A stretch of 64,000 nucleotides of DNA, from positions 62,001 through 126,000 of the forward strand of contig QLIY01000229.1 in assembly GCA_003260075.1 (NCBI GenBank). The letters are read 5' to 3'. The notes beneath the pieces were generated by a model. The model had not been told where the DNA came from and made no database searches. It saw only the letters and a list, made by a program, of their open reading frames with translations. Positions within the stretch are counted from its first letter, which is position 1. Each line of letters starts with the position of its first letter. This DNA is from Phallusia mammillata. Lineage: Eukaryota; Chordata; Ascidiacea; Phlebobranchia; Ascidiidae. The translations under genes and the position numbers were made by a program. Positions 25,126 through 38,046 of the stretch are shown piece by piece.

Positions 25126-27734
25126 TCACAGTTCATTGTGTGAAACCACTCGTGAAGCAAAACGCTCTTGTAGTCCCTTAAACATCTTTTTGACCTAAAT
25201 ATATAGTGCATATTAAGTGTGACAAAGCATAAGCAGAGTCTCTGCAACGCCACTAAAGTTATTGCAAAAAGTGTTAGTCATTTAACATGTTCACGATAAA
25301 ATGTACCTTATATGCTAAATCCTGTACTTTTTCTTGCAGCTTTTGATGTCTGTTTAGTTTTTCTGTAGGAGCTGCTCTTTTCCCACCATGGTGATCAATC
25401 TTGGCTGCAGAGTTTCTTAATTCATCCCTGCAAAAATTTCAATACACAAATAGCCATAAACGTTTTAAATCAAATTAGCATTGTCATTTTATCATCAAAT
25501 TTGCAATTTGTTTAGTAAAGCTAATTTTGAAACCTGTGATATAAGTACCCAAATTCAAAGACACTTAAAAGTTTTGACAACCTAGTTTTTTGTACTAGAA
25601 TAACAATGATTATCCACTATGATTAAGTATAAAATTTAGGACAAAATCATTGTGTGTAATCTGGATTTGGGAACAAGTTAGTGCATAAACTTTTTACTTA
25701 AAGTGCCTGTGCTTGTCAGCCCGGGTTTCAAACTGTTGCAACTCCTCTTTAATAGATAGTAGCTCTGACTCAGTATGGTTGCCATCATTGGCCAATTTCC
25801 ACAGCTCCATAGCTCTGGGGTCAGAAAACGGCACAGTATCCCCCTCTGCACACATCAGGTACAATTGACAAGCTAGCACAGCGCTATGTAGCTACCGGTG
25901 AATGAACAAAAAGCAAATAAGTTTTAACAGCTTAAGTAAACAATGCGTACTACTGGTGTATAGTAAGCAAGTCACTTACTATTGCATAAAATTACATGTA
26001 CTGAGTTTGTAACATGTAAAAAATTAGAAATATAAAAATTAGGCTTTGCACATGATCCACAAATGGTACAGTACCATGCTGTGTTTTTAAGTTTTGAATT
26101 GTCTATTGAAATGGTCAGCAAACCTTTTGTTTTTTGAGACACAAGCATTATCCGATCATAGCTGCTTCTTATTTCTTCCTCAAGATGTTTAAGTGAAGCC
26201 TCTTTTTCCCTCAAATCATCTGCATGCTCAAACTTTTCAACAGAATTTTCAGAAATTGCTGCAAGAATGAAAATGTTAGGTACCTGTTCTACGTTTTCAG
26301 GGAAATTAAAGATGAATAAATCAATTGTTCACATTTCTACCTTTAATTTTGCCCACAGAATCTTCTAAACGTTGATATTCAAATAACTTCTCTTCATGAC
26401 TTTTAAACTCAAGGTGAAGTTTTTCCAGTTCACTTTTTGTAAGGTCTTTGCCCTTGGTGGTTTGGACCCATAACTTATTTAACTGAACATCCTGCAAAAT
26501 GTAAAACACACCAAAAAATATTTAATTTGCAGTTTGTCAATGTCAAAAAGGAGAACATCAAAAGAAAAACATGTCTGTTAACAGCCTATTGCACAAAATT
26601 AAGGCTACATAAAAAGATTTTTTTTCTTCTCAAAGGGGGGGGGGTAAAAGGAGAACATCAAAAGAAAAACATGTCTGTTAACAGCTTATTGCACAAAATT
26701 AAGGCTACATAAAAAGATTTTTTTTCTTCTGAAAACGAGATTAGAAAGGTGCAACAATAGTACACTTTTGATTCGATTAAACAGTTGAAAATGATGTGAT
26801 CATTACATAATGGTTGTTTAGCAACTTTTCCTGCAAATTTACCTGAAACACTGGTTTCTGCTTTAATTGAGGTTCTTTTCCACCCATAATGTTTGTCTGT
26901 TCTTCATCACGGACAATCCCATATTTCATCATCAGTTCTACAAAAATATAAGCAAATTATACATTTGAAATTCTTTAATAGAGTGTCAATCAAGTATTCC
27001 TTACCACTGAATATGCCAACATTTTTGGTTGATAAAGCTATTTCAAAGTTTTTCACATGTTTAATAGCAAAGATAATATTTTTTAGAAGAATAACAGTAG
27101 TAATTTCAGTAAAAACAAAAAAAGACTACAACTGTTTACAAAAAAGTATTAGCATTAAATTGAAAAGTTTTGGCCCACATGCTGCACCAATACTAAAAAA
27201 TATGACACTGTCTTTCCAATACAATTTGTACACTTCAAACTTACTTCTGAAAGAGCGATCAAGATCTCTGTTTAAAGAATCATAGTTTTCATTGCCATCC
27301 AATTTGCTTTGTTTCAGTTCCATCAGTGATCGGTCATGTTCCTTCAGTTCAACAAACAGATCACTCAATAGAACTGATGGTATCTCCATCTGCATAAAAA
27401 GTATAAGATCAAATAGTCATCACTCAAAAACTGACCCTTAATCCAGTGACCAGATCGCAGAAAAAAAAACAGCTTGCAAATTTGCAAATAAGTAAATCAT
27501 TTTCTAATTTTAATGTGTTTTGTTGGATTATTTAACTTCAAAACTGTGTAGCCATTGTTCTGTTAATGTTCACTAACAAACTGCAAAACAAACCCGATTT
27601 GCTTTTTCCCAGACTTGTTTGACTTTGGAAGACCGAAACTGGTTTTCGGAAAAAGCCTTGTTTACATTTTCTTTCGTATTATCTTGTGCCAAAATACAAC
27701 ACACCAAAACAGTCATGCAACATAGTCCAAGCAT
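25126..27734 (-). CDS. LRPAP1: LDL receptor-related protein-associated protein 1 (RAP), ER chaperone
   Basis: RAP binds LDLR-family receptors in the ER and early Golgi and stops premature ligand binding. Exons in order: 27734-27594, 27389-27245, 26937-26843, 26491-26341, 26258-26124, 25845-25698, 25427-25307, 25194-25126. All phases agree and give 334 aa (human RAP is 357). A signal peptide is present (hydrophobic CCMTVLVCCILA near residues 5-16). The body is charged and helical as expected, with FSENQFRSSKVKQVWEKA in domain 1 and lysine-rich helices such as EKLNRHQKLQEKVQDLAYK in domain 3, which docks to receptor repeats. The protein ends SHNEL-stop. HNEL is the known RAP version of the ER-retrieval signal and settles the identity. 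The gene shares strand with PEX6 and is 0.96 kb upstream of it, probably too far for an operon. Confidence 0.95.
26540..26732. repeat. Allelic duplication in an LRPAP1 intron
   Basis: About 90 bp at 26540-26634 recur at 26645-26732, separated by exactly 10 G (26635-26644). Only a couple of differences separate them. No exon is affected. Confidence 0.8.
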
Positions 27735-29820
27735 TTTTAAGTGACAAGAACGTACTACTCAACTAAATAACGCTGAACATGCACCAAAGACCAAACCAAA
27801 TGCAAGTACGCAACCATCCACGAAGCGGCGCAACCCCAGTTTTCAATTTTTCTTCTTGTGATTGCTTTAGGGAAAATCCCTGTTCAGTTGGCCAACGATG
27901 ACGCTGTTGCGCTTCCTACCTTCACTGCAGTGATTTAGATTTTAAAATACATTAGAGTTCTAAAAAACGTTTTATTTTGTACAATTTTTGAAACGTGATT
28001 TTATAAAGCTAATTTCGAGACTTTGCACCCAGGCCGAAAACACATTGCAGAAAACGTTGACCAAAACATTTGTGGTGTTCGACCTAGCTCAGGTTAACAT
28101 CTGTTTTCGGAAACATGCTGAGTTAACACGATAAAAAACAAACCAAGGTAAAAAAAACAGTTGCTTAGAGGTAGGCTATTATGTTTCTTCTTCTTAGTCC
28201 CGAACAGTATAGGGAAAGTAATGACGTATGTAGAAATTTAAAGGCATTATTTGTCCGATTAATTGCCCTATGGGCGTCAATGTTGCATTCTCAAGCAATG
28301 CAAACTTCTACAAACTCGCAGTTATTCATTTTCCCTCGTGAAAGCAAGTCTTGGTCAGAACAGCTGCGCAGTGAAGTAGCTTGTTTAATACACTAGTATA
28401 CTTTTGCCTTATTACCGTTTTGTTTCGAAAGTGTTGGGCTGAAATTGCTTTTATATCGTCAATAAACTGATGATGCCATTAGGCGAAATATATATTCCAA
28501 GATTTATCGACTGATCTCGTTACATGGAAAATACTTTCCATTCCTAGTTATCGTCAATAAAAGTTTGAAAAGCCTAATGGCCGACAGGCACGCAAACTGA
28601 TGTTTCTGTGGGCACAGCCTTTAAGTTGTTTATTTCGCAGTGGGGCGCAGATGGTATAGTGTCCGGGCAACAATTATTAATTATCGGAGGTAATAAAATA
28701 CTCCTGACAGTGCACGCCCTAGCTCGAGCCAGGTCGTACAAATCAATTTATCGTTCAACATCTTGCGCAATACTTCAGCACGTGTCGTTGCTGTGCGTCC
28801 TGCTGTAGGCCGGATGTAAAGTGCCTGCTATTCCGGTGCAATTCAAGAACGCGGTGCACACGCGAATGCAAAGTGGAAAAACAACCTCCTCTTTCTGCTG
28901 CGTCAACTCTGACGCTTGGTAAGCTTTTGTGACGTATTGTCCTGTGGACGATTACGTCATCTGAAGTCGGCACAAACATGATTTCGAAATCTAATCACAT
29001 GAAAAACGTATTTGATGGTTTCATTTTTTGTTCATTGGAGGCCAGAACGCGAAAAACTGGTCAGAGAAGGAAAAAACTTGTCACAACGCAATACAAAACT
29101 AATAAATTATAGACAGTGCGCCAGCGGATCGGCGCTAAACGAACAAAACAAACATTTATAACTGCACTGAGGCAATTTAGCAATCACCAAACCACTACTG
29201 ACATACTAGTGAATATACGTTGGAAGTTCTTTTCATGCTTCCGTTCCAGCAGATGCGAAAGAAAAAAACATTCCAACTACATTGGACCAAGTTAAGTGCA
29301 CCTAACGTGGGTTTTCAAAAGAGTTTTGTAAAGTTAGTAATTCTAAATTACCAGCAATGTATTAATACGTATTCTTCATTTTATTCCGAAATATATGTTA
29401 GCGTTCAGGCTATCTACAAAACTTGCGTAAAAACCCACTTTTGGCACAATGACACAAGATTTGGGGCAGAGAGAGGCTCAGTCACAGTTGGCAGTCTAAT
29501 ACCGCCCAAATGGGCCAAGCACACAAACAGTCATGCTAAAACACTCAGCAACAAATATTCTGAGGGATTGGTTCGTGGTGTGAACACAAAGCAGTCCCAC
29601 AGCATCAAAATAAAACACCGAGAAAGTACTAAAGAAGAGGCTACATACGTTGCGGAGGCAAGGTATATAAATAAAAGACAGACACAGGCGACATTTCACA
29701 TAAATACAAAAAGAACACATCGACTTCTCGTTGTAACATCGAACGTTTAGCTGCTTGGAATCTTTGGTGGCAAGGCTTAGGGTACCCCTAACCTTAAGTA
29801 ACAAACAAAGAGCACAACAT
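27735..29820. other. Spacer between the TGF-beta gene and LRPAP1
   Basis: About 2.1 kb with no recognisable coding exon. It should contain the LRPAP1 promoter near 27735 and the TGF-beta 3' UTR just below 29821. The largest open frame (29220-29750, plus strand) has no family features and is low-complexity basic sequence, so I do not call it a gene. Confidence 0.6.
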
Positions 29821-32800
29821 TCAGCTGCATTTGCAAGAGAGTAAGACCATATCGGACATGTTAATAAACTTGTACGAGCCGTTCTTGTAGTACATGATCG
29901 TCAGGGGATCTAGATCTTTCGCTGTACAGCAAGGCGCCGATGAGGCCTGGGGGTTCATCGACTTGTAGAGAGTCAGTATTGTGGCGTATTGCGTGTCGCT
30001 GCTCCACATAAACGGGCATGCACCACCACAGAAGTTTGCTTTGTAGCCAGTCGGAGCGTGGACCCAGTTCCATCCGAGGTCCTTGCGAAAATCGATGTAC
30101 AATTCACGGAGACAGCAATTGGTGTCGGAGGCCTTGCGACGGAAGCAGAAATCTGCGTCCAACGCTCTCTTTCGTCTCCTGTTTGAACTCTGTGATGCCT
30201 CTAGTGTGGGATGTCGGACCATAATAACCAGGTGGGGATTAAACTCCTTTCCCATTTCTCGGTCCGCCGTGGCGCCAGCATCACTGTCCCCGCGGGATTT
30301 GGAAATTTTTGTTGAGCCTAAGTGAGAAATAACATTTATTTACATTCAATGAGAAGGTGCCAATTCAAATGTTACGTGAACTACTTTAAAACCGTAAAAC
30401 ATACTTGGACCAGTAATTTAACTAACATACATGGTTAAAAGCATTTCAAACATGCTTTCTATAATTCAAAGCTCCCACAAAGGACCTGACATTTTATCAC
30501 AATTGATCCACGTCACTGGAAACGTCAGTTTTTCAACCTTTGTAAATATATTTGTGGCTCGTTGGCATTTTTAGGCGGAAATAAGAAATATGAAATGTCC
30601 TTGTTTGATGTTATTTGACCTAATTTCAAACCCCCACTGAAGGGCCTCCCAATGCAGTTTTCTGAATGTCAGTTAATCTACGCTGTAGGTCGCACGTACA
30701 CAGAAAGGTCTGAGACCAGCCAGCCAGGGCAGAGAACTGAGATTTGAATTACTTTCTTTTCTGAGTCATTTGCCGCCCATGGGTGGTCGTTTAGCGCGTA
30801 ACACAAGCTGTGGACTGTTATCACACGGCAAGACATCAGTAAACATCGTTTCTGGGTTAAGTGGAACGTGTGTCACACGGAGAGTTAGCCCACAGAAAGG
30901 CGAGTAATGGCCGGTAGCTGGGCGTTCTTGTCTTACCTGCAAATGTCACATCCAATTTGCGGGTGATCCCACGGTTGGCAGCTCGCTTCATGGTTGAAGG
31001 CGGTTCTTCATTCGAACAAGGAACCGTCAATTCGAGGCCTTGATTCAAGTCTGAGTGCAAATAGGTGGATGTTATGAGTGGCGGTAAACTGAATACACAA
31101 TGCGATAACCGACATTTTGCGGTCGATTATCTATTTGTTGGGATACAGTTGCCGCGCGGGTTCTGTATTTCCACTTATTGATGCTCAGGAAACATTACAT
31201 AAAGAAGAACAGTTAAAAGAGGTTGCTCGCCATCACGCTGCGCTGCTAAGTCGGCAAGGCGCTGTGTATTTAGGATGTCCTGTCTACGTCATCACACGAT
31301 TACCGCGCGGTTTTGCGGGATTGCGGTCCAATTAACCTAATGAATGCTCTGGGCGAATTGACGTGTTCGTGGCAAGGCGCTACACGGGACCAAAAACTAA
31401 CGTGGGGTGCCTGACAAATGTAAACCGGTAAAGGTGATTACGCAACGATTTGATTCTACCTAACCATACAAGGGTTACCTTGTATTCATGATGAGGTCGT
31501 GCTACTGTTTCAATCAAGAGTTCTGAAAACGAAACTAACGATTACCCCTCTAGTAACAAAGCATGCCCAAACATGGTGAGATGGCTGGATACAGCTGTAA
31601 GATGGCGCCTGTACGTCCGCTGGAAGTATCTGAATTTATTATTACCACAAAACATATTGGCAACTTTACAAACGAACTTGATTGAACAAACTTGACCTAA
31701 TTGTTTAGGAAATGTTTGACATATTTACAACCGGTAAGGTCGACTCGATATGTCCAATTTTATGAACGTCAGAACCATTATTGCTCGTAAAAAACGAAAA
31801 ATGGACTTTTCCAACTTGTCCATTCCGGGAATTGGTTGGTTTCTATGCATAGCCTGGGAGATTTTTCGCTGCCTAGGGAAAATTTGGGCACTGCATGTTG
31901 GCAAATGACTGACAGCTGCATTGCCTTGTAGCAAGCAGAGAAAACAACAAGGGTGTAGCTAGCGAGTGTGTGTCGTTTGATTTCGAGTGGCAAGTGGTCT
32001 TGTTGCAATTTTCACATGCCCCGAGCCACTTCAATCGCAGATGCCCTGAAGCTTTAGTATAAACTGCGGTGACAAACACAACACCGTGAGTAGCGCTTGG
32101 GTTCTACTGTCACACCCGCCACCTCTCAGGTGTTAGCCTTGCCAAACCGCAGCGCTCGCCGGTGAACTTGTTATCGCCGCGGTCGAACTTAAGCATGCGT
32201 GACACCTGCTGCAGGACGTTTGGAAAGTGGCGCAAAACCCGGAGGATCAGATTGCTAACCTCGTTCGCCCAATTAGGCAAAGATTTCTCAAGGAACGCGC
32301 TGTGAGTTTTGAAATCCCGCGACAGTTAGCTTAGATAAGCATCAATTATTGTAGCTACATTGCTCGGCGGGCACAGACCTTTTACTTGTGCGCAATTGTT
32401 ATCTTGGGACATCGCACCTCCCTGGAGTATTTACATTAGGCAAGCGTCGGCCCATGCATAGACTGATGTGTTCTATTACGGGCGCATTTAAAGGTCTACC
32501 GACCGCTATAAGTTTAAGTGACAGGCTTATGAGTTAACAGGGCACTTTGCAGCGAAACATTCCCCTAGTCAAACAATCGCGGGGGCACGATCTGTGCAAT
32601 GCAATTAGGGTGCTTTAATTCGTTCTGTGGGAACCACCTGTTGGGCCAGCATCTCAAGTTTCCTTTGTGCGGCGAATTAGTCAAGACCTCGCGTGGTTAG
32701 TTTGGGTAGGAACCGATATCGATCCTTGCGTAATGAAACCAATACAGAATTTTAACGTAGGGCAATTCTTGCGCGCTATCGCCCTTCAATCAGCACCGTC

Positions 32801-35800
32801 GCCTGGCGAGACGTGAGTGACTGGTTCTGGAACGCAAAGTTAGGATTGCGCACACGAAGGGGTCAAACCCCGGTGACCGCGAGGGCGAGAGTATTTTGAC
32901 GAATCACCGCTCCAATACTGTCAAAAATGCCCTGCGTCCCTGTTTGTACAATTCATTAGGCTGACACTCGTAAGAAATCAGCAATTCTCGATCTACTGAG
33001 GTCTTCCAGAGCAAAGAAAAACCAGATCGCCGTCATGTTAAACCTCCTCGTGGGCGCAATGATGATGACAGACGCAAAAATAGAAGCCGCGTCACAAAAG
33101 GCGCCTTGTGGGACCGCCATGACGAACACGTCGTCATAGCCTTTTCCCGTGGCGCAGAAGAATCGCGCGTGCCCGTTAAAAAGTAGCCATCGTGTGACGC
33201 CGCAACCAAGGTCTCCCACGGCGAGGGGCCTTTTGAAGTGCCGGTTTACTGCGCAGCACCGGAAAACCAAAGACATTGTTTGCACCTTTGTGCGACTTTG
33301 ATTGCCACCTAAACTTCATTAACCGTGTTGTCGCGCAGGAGACCGCAATGACGTCATAGCGGTTGCCCCCCCTGAATAGGTTAAGCTTAAAACCGCAGTA
33401 TAGCCCAGTGATAGCTTGAAAAGCAATTTGCGTCCACGTGTCGATTTCTAAGGACGCAATTTGGCCGCAGTGTATTTGTGGGTTTATCGTGATCTACGAT
33501 CTCCGCTTTGTCCAGAAATTATCCGGAGACGGATGATTCCTGAAATAAAGTTTATTGCCATCCGACCGCAGTCCCCTGTGCGGCCGATCGATCACGGGGG
33601 TGCGTATTCCAAGCGGCACATGGCAATTTGCAGCAAAGCCGTTCTCCTACCCTGGCCTAATGGCTGTGTTGTTATCTGTGGCCTATCGCATATGTCGAGG
33701 CGGTCGCAGCGCGGTCTGCCCTTCGAGCACATCGGGAGTAGCGTTTGTCCCAATTCCAAACTTCCAGCTGCACTTAAAATGCGCGGGGACGGCCGTGGGA
33801 CTTTGACCTCGACCAATCACAAAGTGCCTGAGAAGTGAGGATATTCAAATAGGCGCGATTTATTTTTAAACTCTATACATTTCCTGGCACGGTGCGGAAC
33901 CAACACCTGTGCCGATGACATAGGAACTCGTTAAAAACCTCGCCTTTGTCCAAAGTTTACAGCTCACAGCGTTTTCAAGCGGTAACAAACGTCGCAATGG
34001 ATGTAACAATAGGGCGGTGGCTGACAGGTGTTCACCGCGTGTGTGTTCCCAACCTAATCCGATAAGCTTACAAAACGTCTTGTTGATCAGCGTGGCACAT
34101 CAATCCTTAACAAACAAAGCGCCAAGTGCATGGGTTTCCCGAGCCAAGCTGACAACACACCAGTGTCCGGAGAGGAGCGTGTGAATTTCAGCTGCTTCGT
34201 ACCGCGGGACGTTTAAAATGATCGATTCTCATGCACTGAGATGACAGTACCCTTCACCCTGCTGTAAACCGTATTTGGAGTCAATTTTCCAGCTTTCAGT
34301 CGCGCTTAGCACACAGTGTGATCGAGTTTCACATAATTTGTATATAGTAGACCGATATAGCGGCGCTAAATGCGATCCTTTAGTCGACCAATATTCACAA
34401 ATCGCAATGAATTGAGCTCCCGCAAATGAAAAGCCAATTCACTTCAGTTAGCTATGCGATTGATGTTACTTACTGGGAAACTGAATCCATTGACGGACGG
34501 AAGATGTGACGTCAAAGGTAATCCAACCCTCATTGGCTGTATCCATCAGTTGCATGTGAAGAAAACTTTTGGTTGGAGATTGGCCATCTTTTTGCGGCGA
34601 CGAAAGGTGATAGAGCTCCACCTTTGTATAGGGGGAATTCGTTACATAAAGGAATGTAAACCACTTGATACATTTGTATTGCGCACGCAATAAATATCGT
34701 TTTCAGCCTCCACGAAACACTCGTTACAATACCAAGTTTCAACACCCCATAAAGATGTTCGGAATTAAATACTGTATTCGAATAACATAGCTCTTTAATT
34801 TTCAAGCATTTTTATTGATTAATTGTAACGCAGGATTTAAAACTAATTTTGCTATATTTCGTGCCAGTAAATCTAAAAAATACCCAACGTTGAACCGGAA
34901 GTATTTGCACAACGGCGTGAATATAAACTTAGTGATTTATTTTACAAATCGGCCAACCTGTTCTTTCATGCCGTCAGCGGTGCTTGGAACCTGGTAGACT
35001 CGAAGTGATGCTGTCACAATCGTGTCAGGATCCAACTCAGTTTGCGTCAGATCGAAGTCGAAAAACTCCGAGACACCTTGCTGACTTTTTTGGTACTTGT
35101 AACGGGCTGAAATAAAAGTGATTACATATAAAAAGCTTTAAATTAAAACAGGGTAAAATTGCAAAAAGTTGCTTATCACTCTTTTGGGTTAGAAGAGGGC
35201 AAGAAGAAAATTTACAGAAAAAGTTCGTCTTATATTTTTAGATTTTGTCCCACATGTGCAGGTGCATGGAGAAATCACGTCATTGGCTCACGGAAGGCGT
35301 TGACGGAAATGACTAATGGCGAGTCGGTGGCTGGACCCGGGTAAACTTGACCCGCGCCCACTTATACGCACCGGGCCTGTCTGTTAACGCTTGTTCCGAC
35401 TGCGCACTTCCAATGTGCAAACGTCACGGGAAGTGCCCTGGCGCCGTGCAAAGGTAAACGTGCATGACTACAGGGGTATAGGGGTGTGAGCGACGTATTT
35501 CCGTAAGCGGCAGGAAACACGACCTTTGCGGCAAATTGGGTCCAGTGGTGTCAGGCAAGCTCACACGAAAATGAAAATTGGGATCAAGTGCTTTCGGGGG
35601 CGACGGACGCGACTAATCGTCAAGTGTCAACAAACTTACAATCGACCGCTACTCGCCCCTCCAGCTGTTCGCTTTTGTTTGGGTGTGCCCCCTTTCATGT
35701 CAGCTCTGCAGCGCGGTGTGTTTTCCAGTTCCATAGGAAGACCGAAGTGTCGCGAGGTCCAAAGGTAAGACACCTGGCACTATGATACAACGCGCGATTT

Positions 35801-38046
35801 TCCCACGTAAGAAACAGTGTTGTCTTTGATTCTGATGTGTGGCGGCGGCGTTAACAAGCAGAATCGCGGGCCACGCTTTGGCGACTCACAAAGGCCATTA
35901 ATCATCACTGAATTACGTCGCTCCGTACCGCGCCCGTCTTTCGTAAATCGTGGGAGGGTGTGATACCCTTCTGATCTTCAGTTGGTTCTAATTGGTTGAC
36001 AATACACAAGACACTGACACAGAATAGGTTTTCGTTTCTTTTTTAGGTTTACCGCCGATCTTACGATTTTGTTCAAACGCCTACTAAAGCCAAGCCATAA
36101 ATCACGAGTTGGCTGTGGAGTTATTTACGGGTGGCAAAATCAGTATATGGAATGCTTGGATGTCGTGACAAAACATCACACATGCACATATAAAGCATAG
36201 TGCGATGCGGAATTACCGCGACATGGTATTTGTTCCAAATACAAGCAACGCGCGTGCCCCGATTGTCATAGAGCGGAACAATTGAAAGCTGTTACTCTCG
36301 CCAACAATCAGTTATCGATGATCTGAAAGTCCGATTGTTTGTGACGTTTTTATGACTTGCAGCCACTTGGTCTGCATTGAAACAATCTAGGACACTTGCC
36401 ATGCCGCTATTCGAGCTTTGGTGGAGCCTATGCGATTGCGAAAGGTGACTTGATGCTATCTGAGGCTATCAGTCGGCGCGCGAAATGTTTCTTCATTTTT
36501 ATTGGTACCGCAGAACGCAAGTTCAAAAGGTGATTCCATAATTAAACGAGGCTCTTCAGGTTATCGCTCGATCTGCCCAACAGGACGATGGGTTGTTTTT
36601 CTGCTTCATTGGCCGCTTGCAGGGATTTCGCAAAAGAGGAGGGACCATAGCAGTTTATCTTGCGCTGTGCGAAACTTGGGAACAATGGACACTACACAAC
36701 TGCGCGGCGTTTCCTAGTGGCTCAACGAGTGCTTACGATTACGGGACCTCCTGTCTCACCAGTCGCGCTTCACAACAAATTTGAAAACGGAAGGCAAGAG
36801 CAGTTGCATAAACAAATCAGTATCCTGGAAAGCGGTGACAAAAAGCTTTTAGCACGAAGTTAAAATAGAGTTAGGGCCAGATTTGTTACTCACACACTAA
36901 CTCCAGATGCTGCACTTCTGTACCACACTTGTTTGTAACTTTGACCACAAAAGGAAATTACGCAACAATGATAGAACATAACTTAAAGCCTTATTGTGCT
37001 GTACACGCAATACAGTTTTATTTTTAGCGATTGTTTAGTCTAACTAGCGCCCACGTCATGTTATCGTCGTTATCTTGATGCGCCTGACTGATTTTTAACC
37101 CCAAATGTCAAACCCACTAAAGCGTAACACCATTGTAAGCGCCAATAACTCACTTTCAGTAGCGACCCCATTGGACTCTTTGCCCCCGTTTTTGGTGAAG
37201 TTGTTTTAGTTCTAACCGCAGCGCACGCGTTTGTTGAAATTTGTGGTCGTGTTTTGTACAGTAGCCGCATTTCAAACACAAGGGGCGTGGTGACTTGTGA
37301 CACTTGAAAACTGGGTCAAAACAAAACTTTCCACCACAAGTTGCCACTGGGCCGTGATGCGATTGCGCCACTTTTCCAGTGTTTTGCTAAGGTAAAGCCT
37401 AAACCCCCAAAGTAGCTGTTTACTTGTAGGCTTAAGGGCCTTTGAGCAATTTTGGTGCAATCAACCATGTAAAAATGGTTGAACATAAACCTAAACAATT
37501 CTAGCTTGGAAAAGAGAAATTTGGAATGATTTATCTTTCCGGAGTACTAAAATGCTTGAAATATATTTATTATTTTTACTTAGCATTCCTAATTTACCAC
37601 ACAACATAGAAAAATGACAAATATAAACCAAACTTACGCGCTGTGGATCCGGCAATGGTGGAAGCCGTCTGGGTGGGGTTTTTCATGTACACGGTTGTAA
37701 TGTCCTGGGCGTAGTAGTTGTCTTCGGGTTCCAGGCATTCCTCACGTTTTTTGCGTGCCTGTTCCAGAACAAAGTCTCTGGTGCGATTGTACATTGCCTC
37801 AATTTCCACCGTCATGCTATCAGGGGGCGGCTGCTCGTCTGTGGGTAAGTGGGTGAATCCAAGTTTGCTTAGGATCTGCCCGCGGACCGCGTCAATTCGT
37901 CGTTTGCGCATTTTATCATAGTCTACACCGCAGCCAGAGGCGGTTGGCGACTCGTGCAGAAGCAGAACCACTACGAGCAGCGGACAACAAACGCATTTCC
38001 ATGCAGACCATGAACGTCCGTCTCTTCGACAAAGCGTTTGACGCAT
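29821..38046 (-). CDS. TGFB: TGF-beta prepro-ligand (TGFB1/2/3 type)
   Basis: Secreted growth factor made as a latent precursor. Exons in order: 38046-37638, 35106-34958, 34621-34474, 31050-30937, 30317-29821; all phases agree, 438 aa. The start is the first in-frame ATG, followed by a hydrophobic signal core (VCCPLLVVVLLL, 19-30). The latency propeptide (LAP) begins with C39 and a straitjacket-like helix (MRKRRIDAVRGQILSKLGF). It continues through ASLRVYQV, EQVELYHLSS and WITFDVTSSVRQWI, all LAP landmarks. An RGD lies at 282-284. A basic furin site RRRKR (320-324) precedes ALDADFCF. The 114-residue mature part has the nine cysteines of true TGF-betas (FCF, NCC, NFC, GAC, PCC, CKC), DFRKDLGWNW, and the SCKCS end. 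The LAP has one cysteine at C247 where mammalian TGFB1 has a C-x-C pair. The mature region has a possible N-glycosylation site (NGS). Introns of 2.5 and 3.4 kb could hold enhancers. Confidence 0.95.

Noticed and set aside
29220..29750. 176-aa open frame as a gene
   Set aside because: No domain, signal or splice context. It lies on the opposite strand of the probable TGF-beta 3' UTR and looks like chance.
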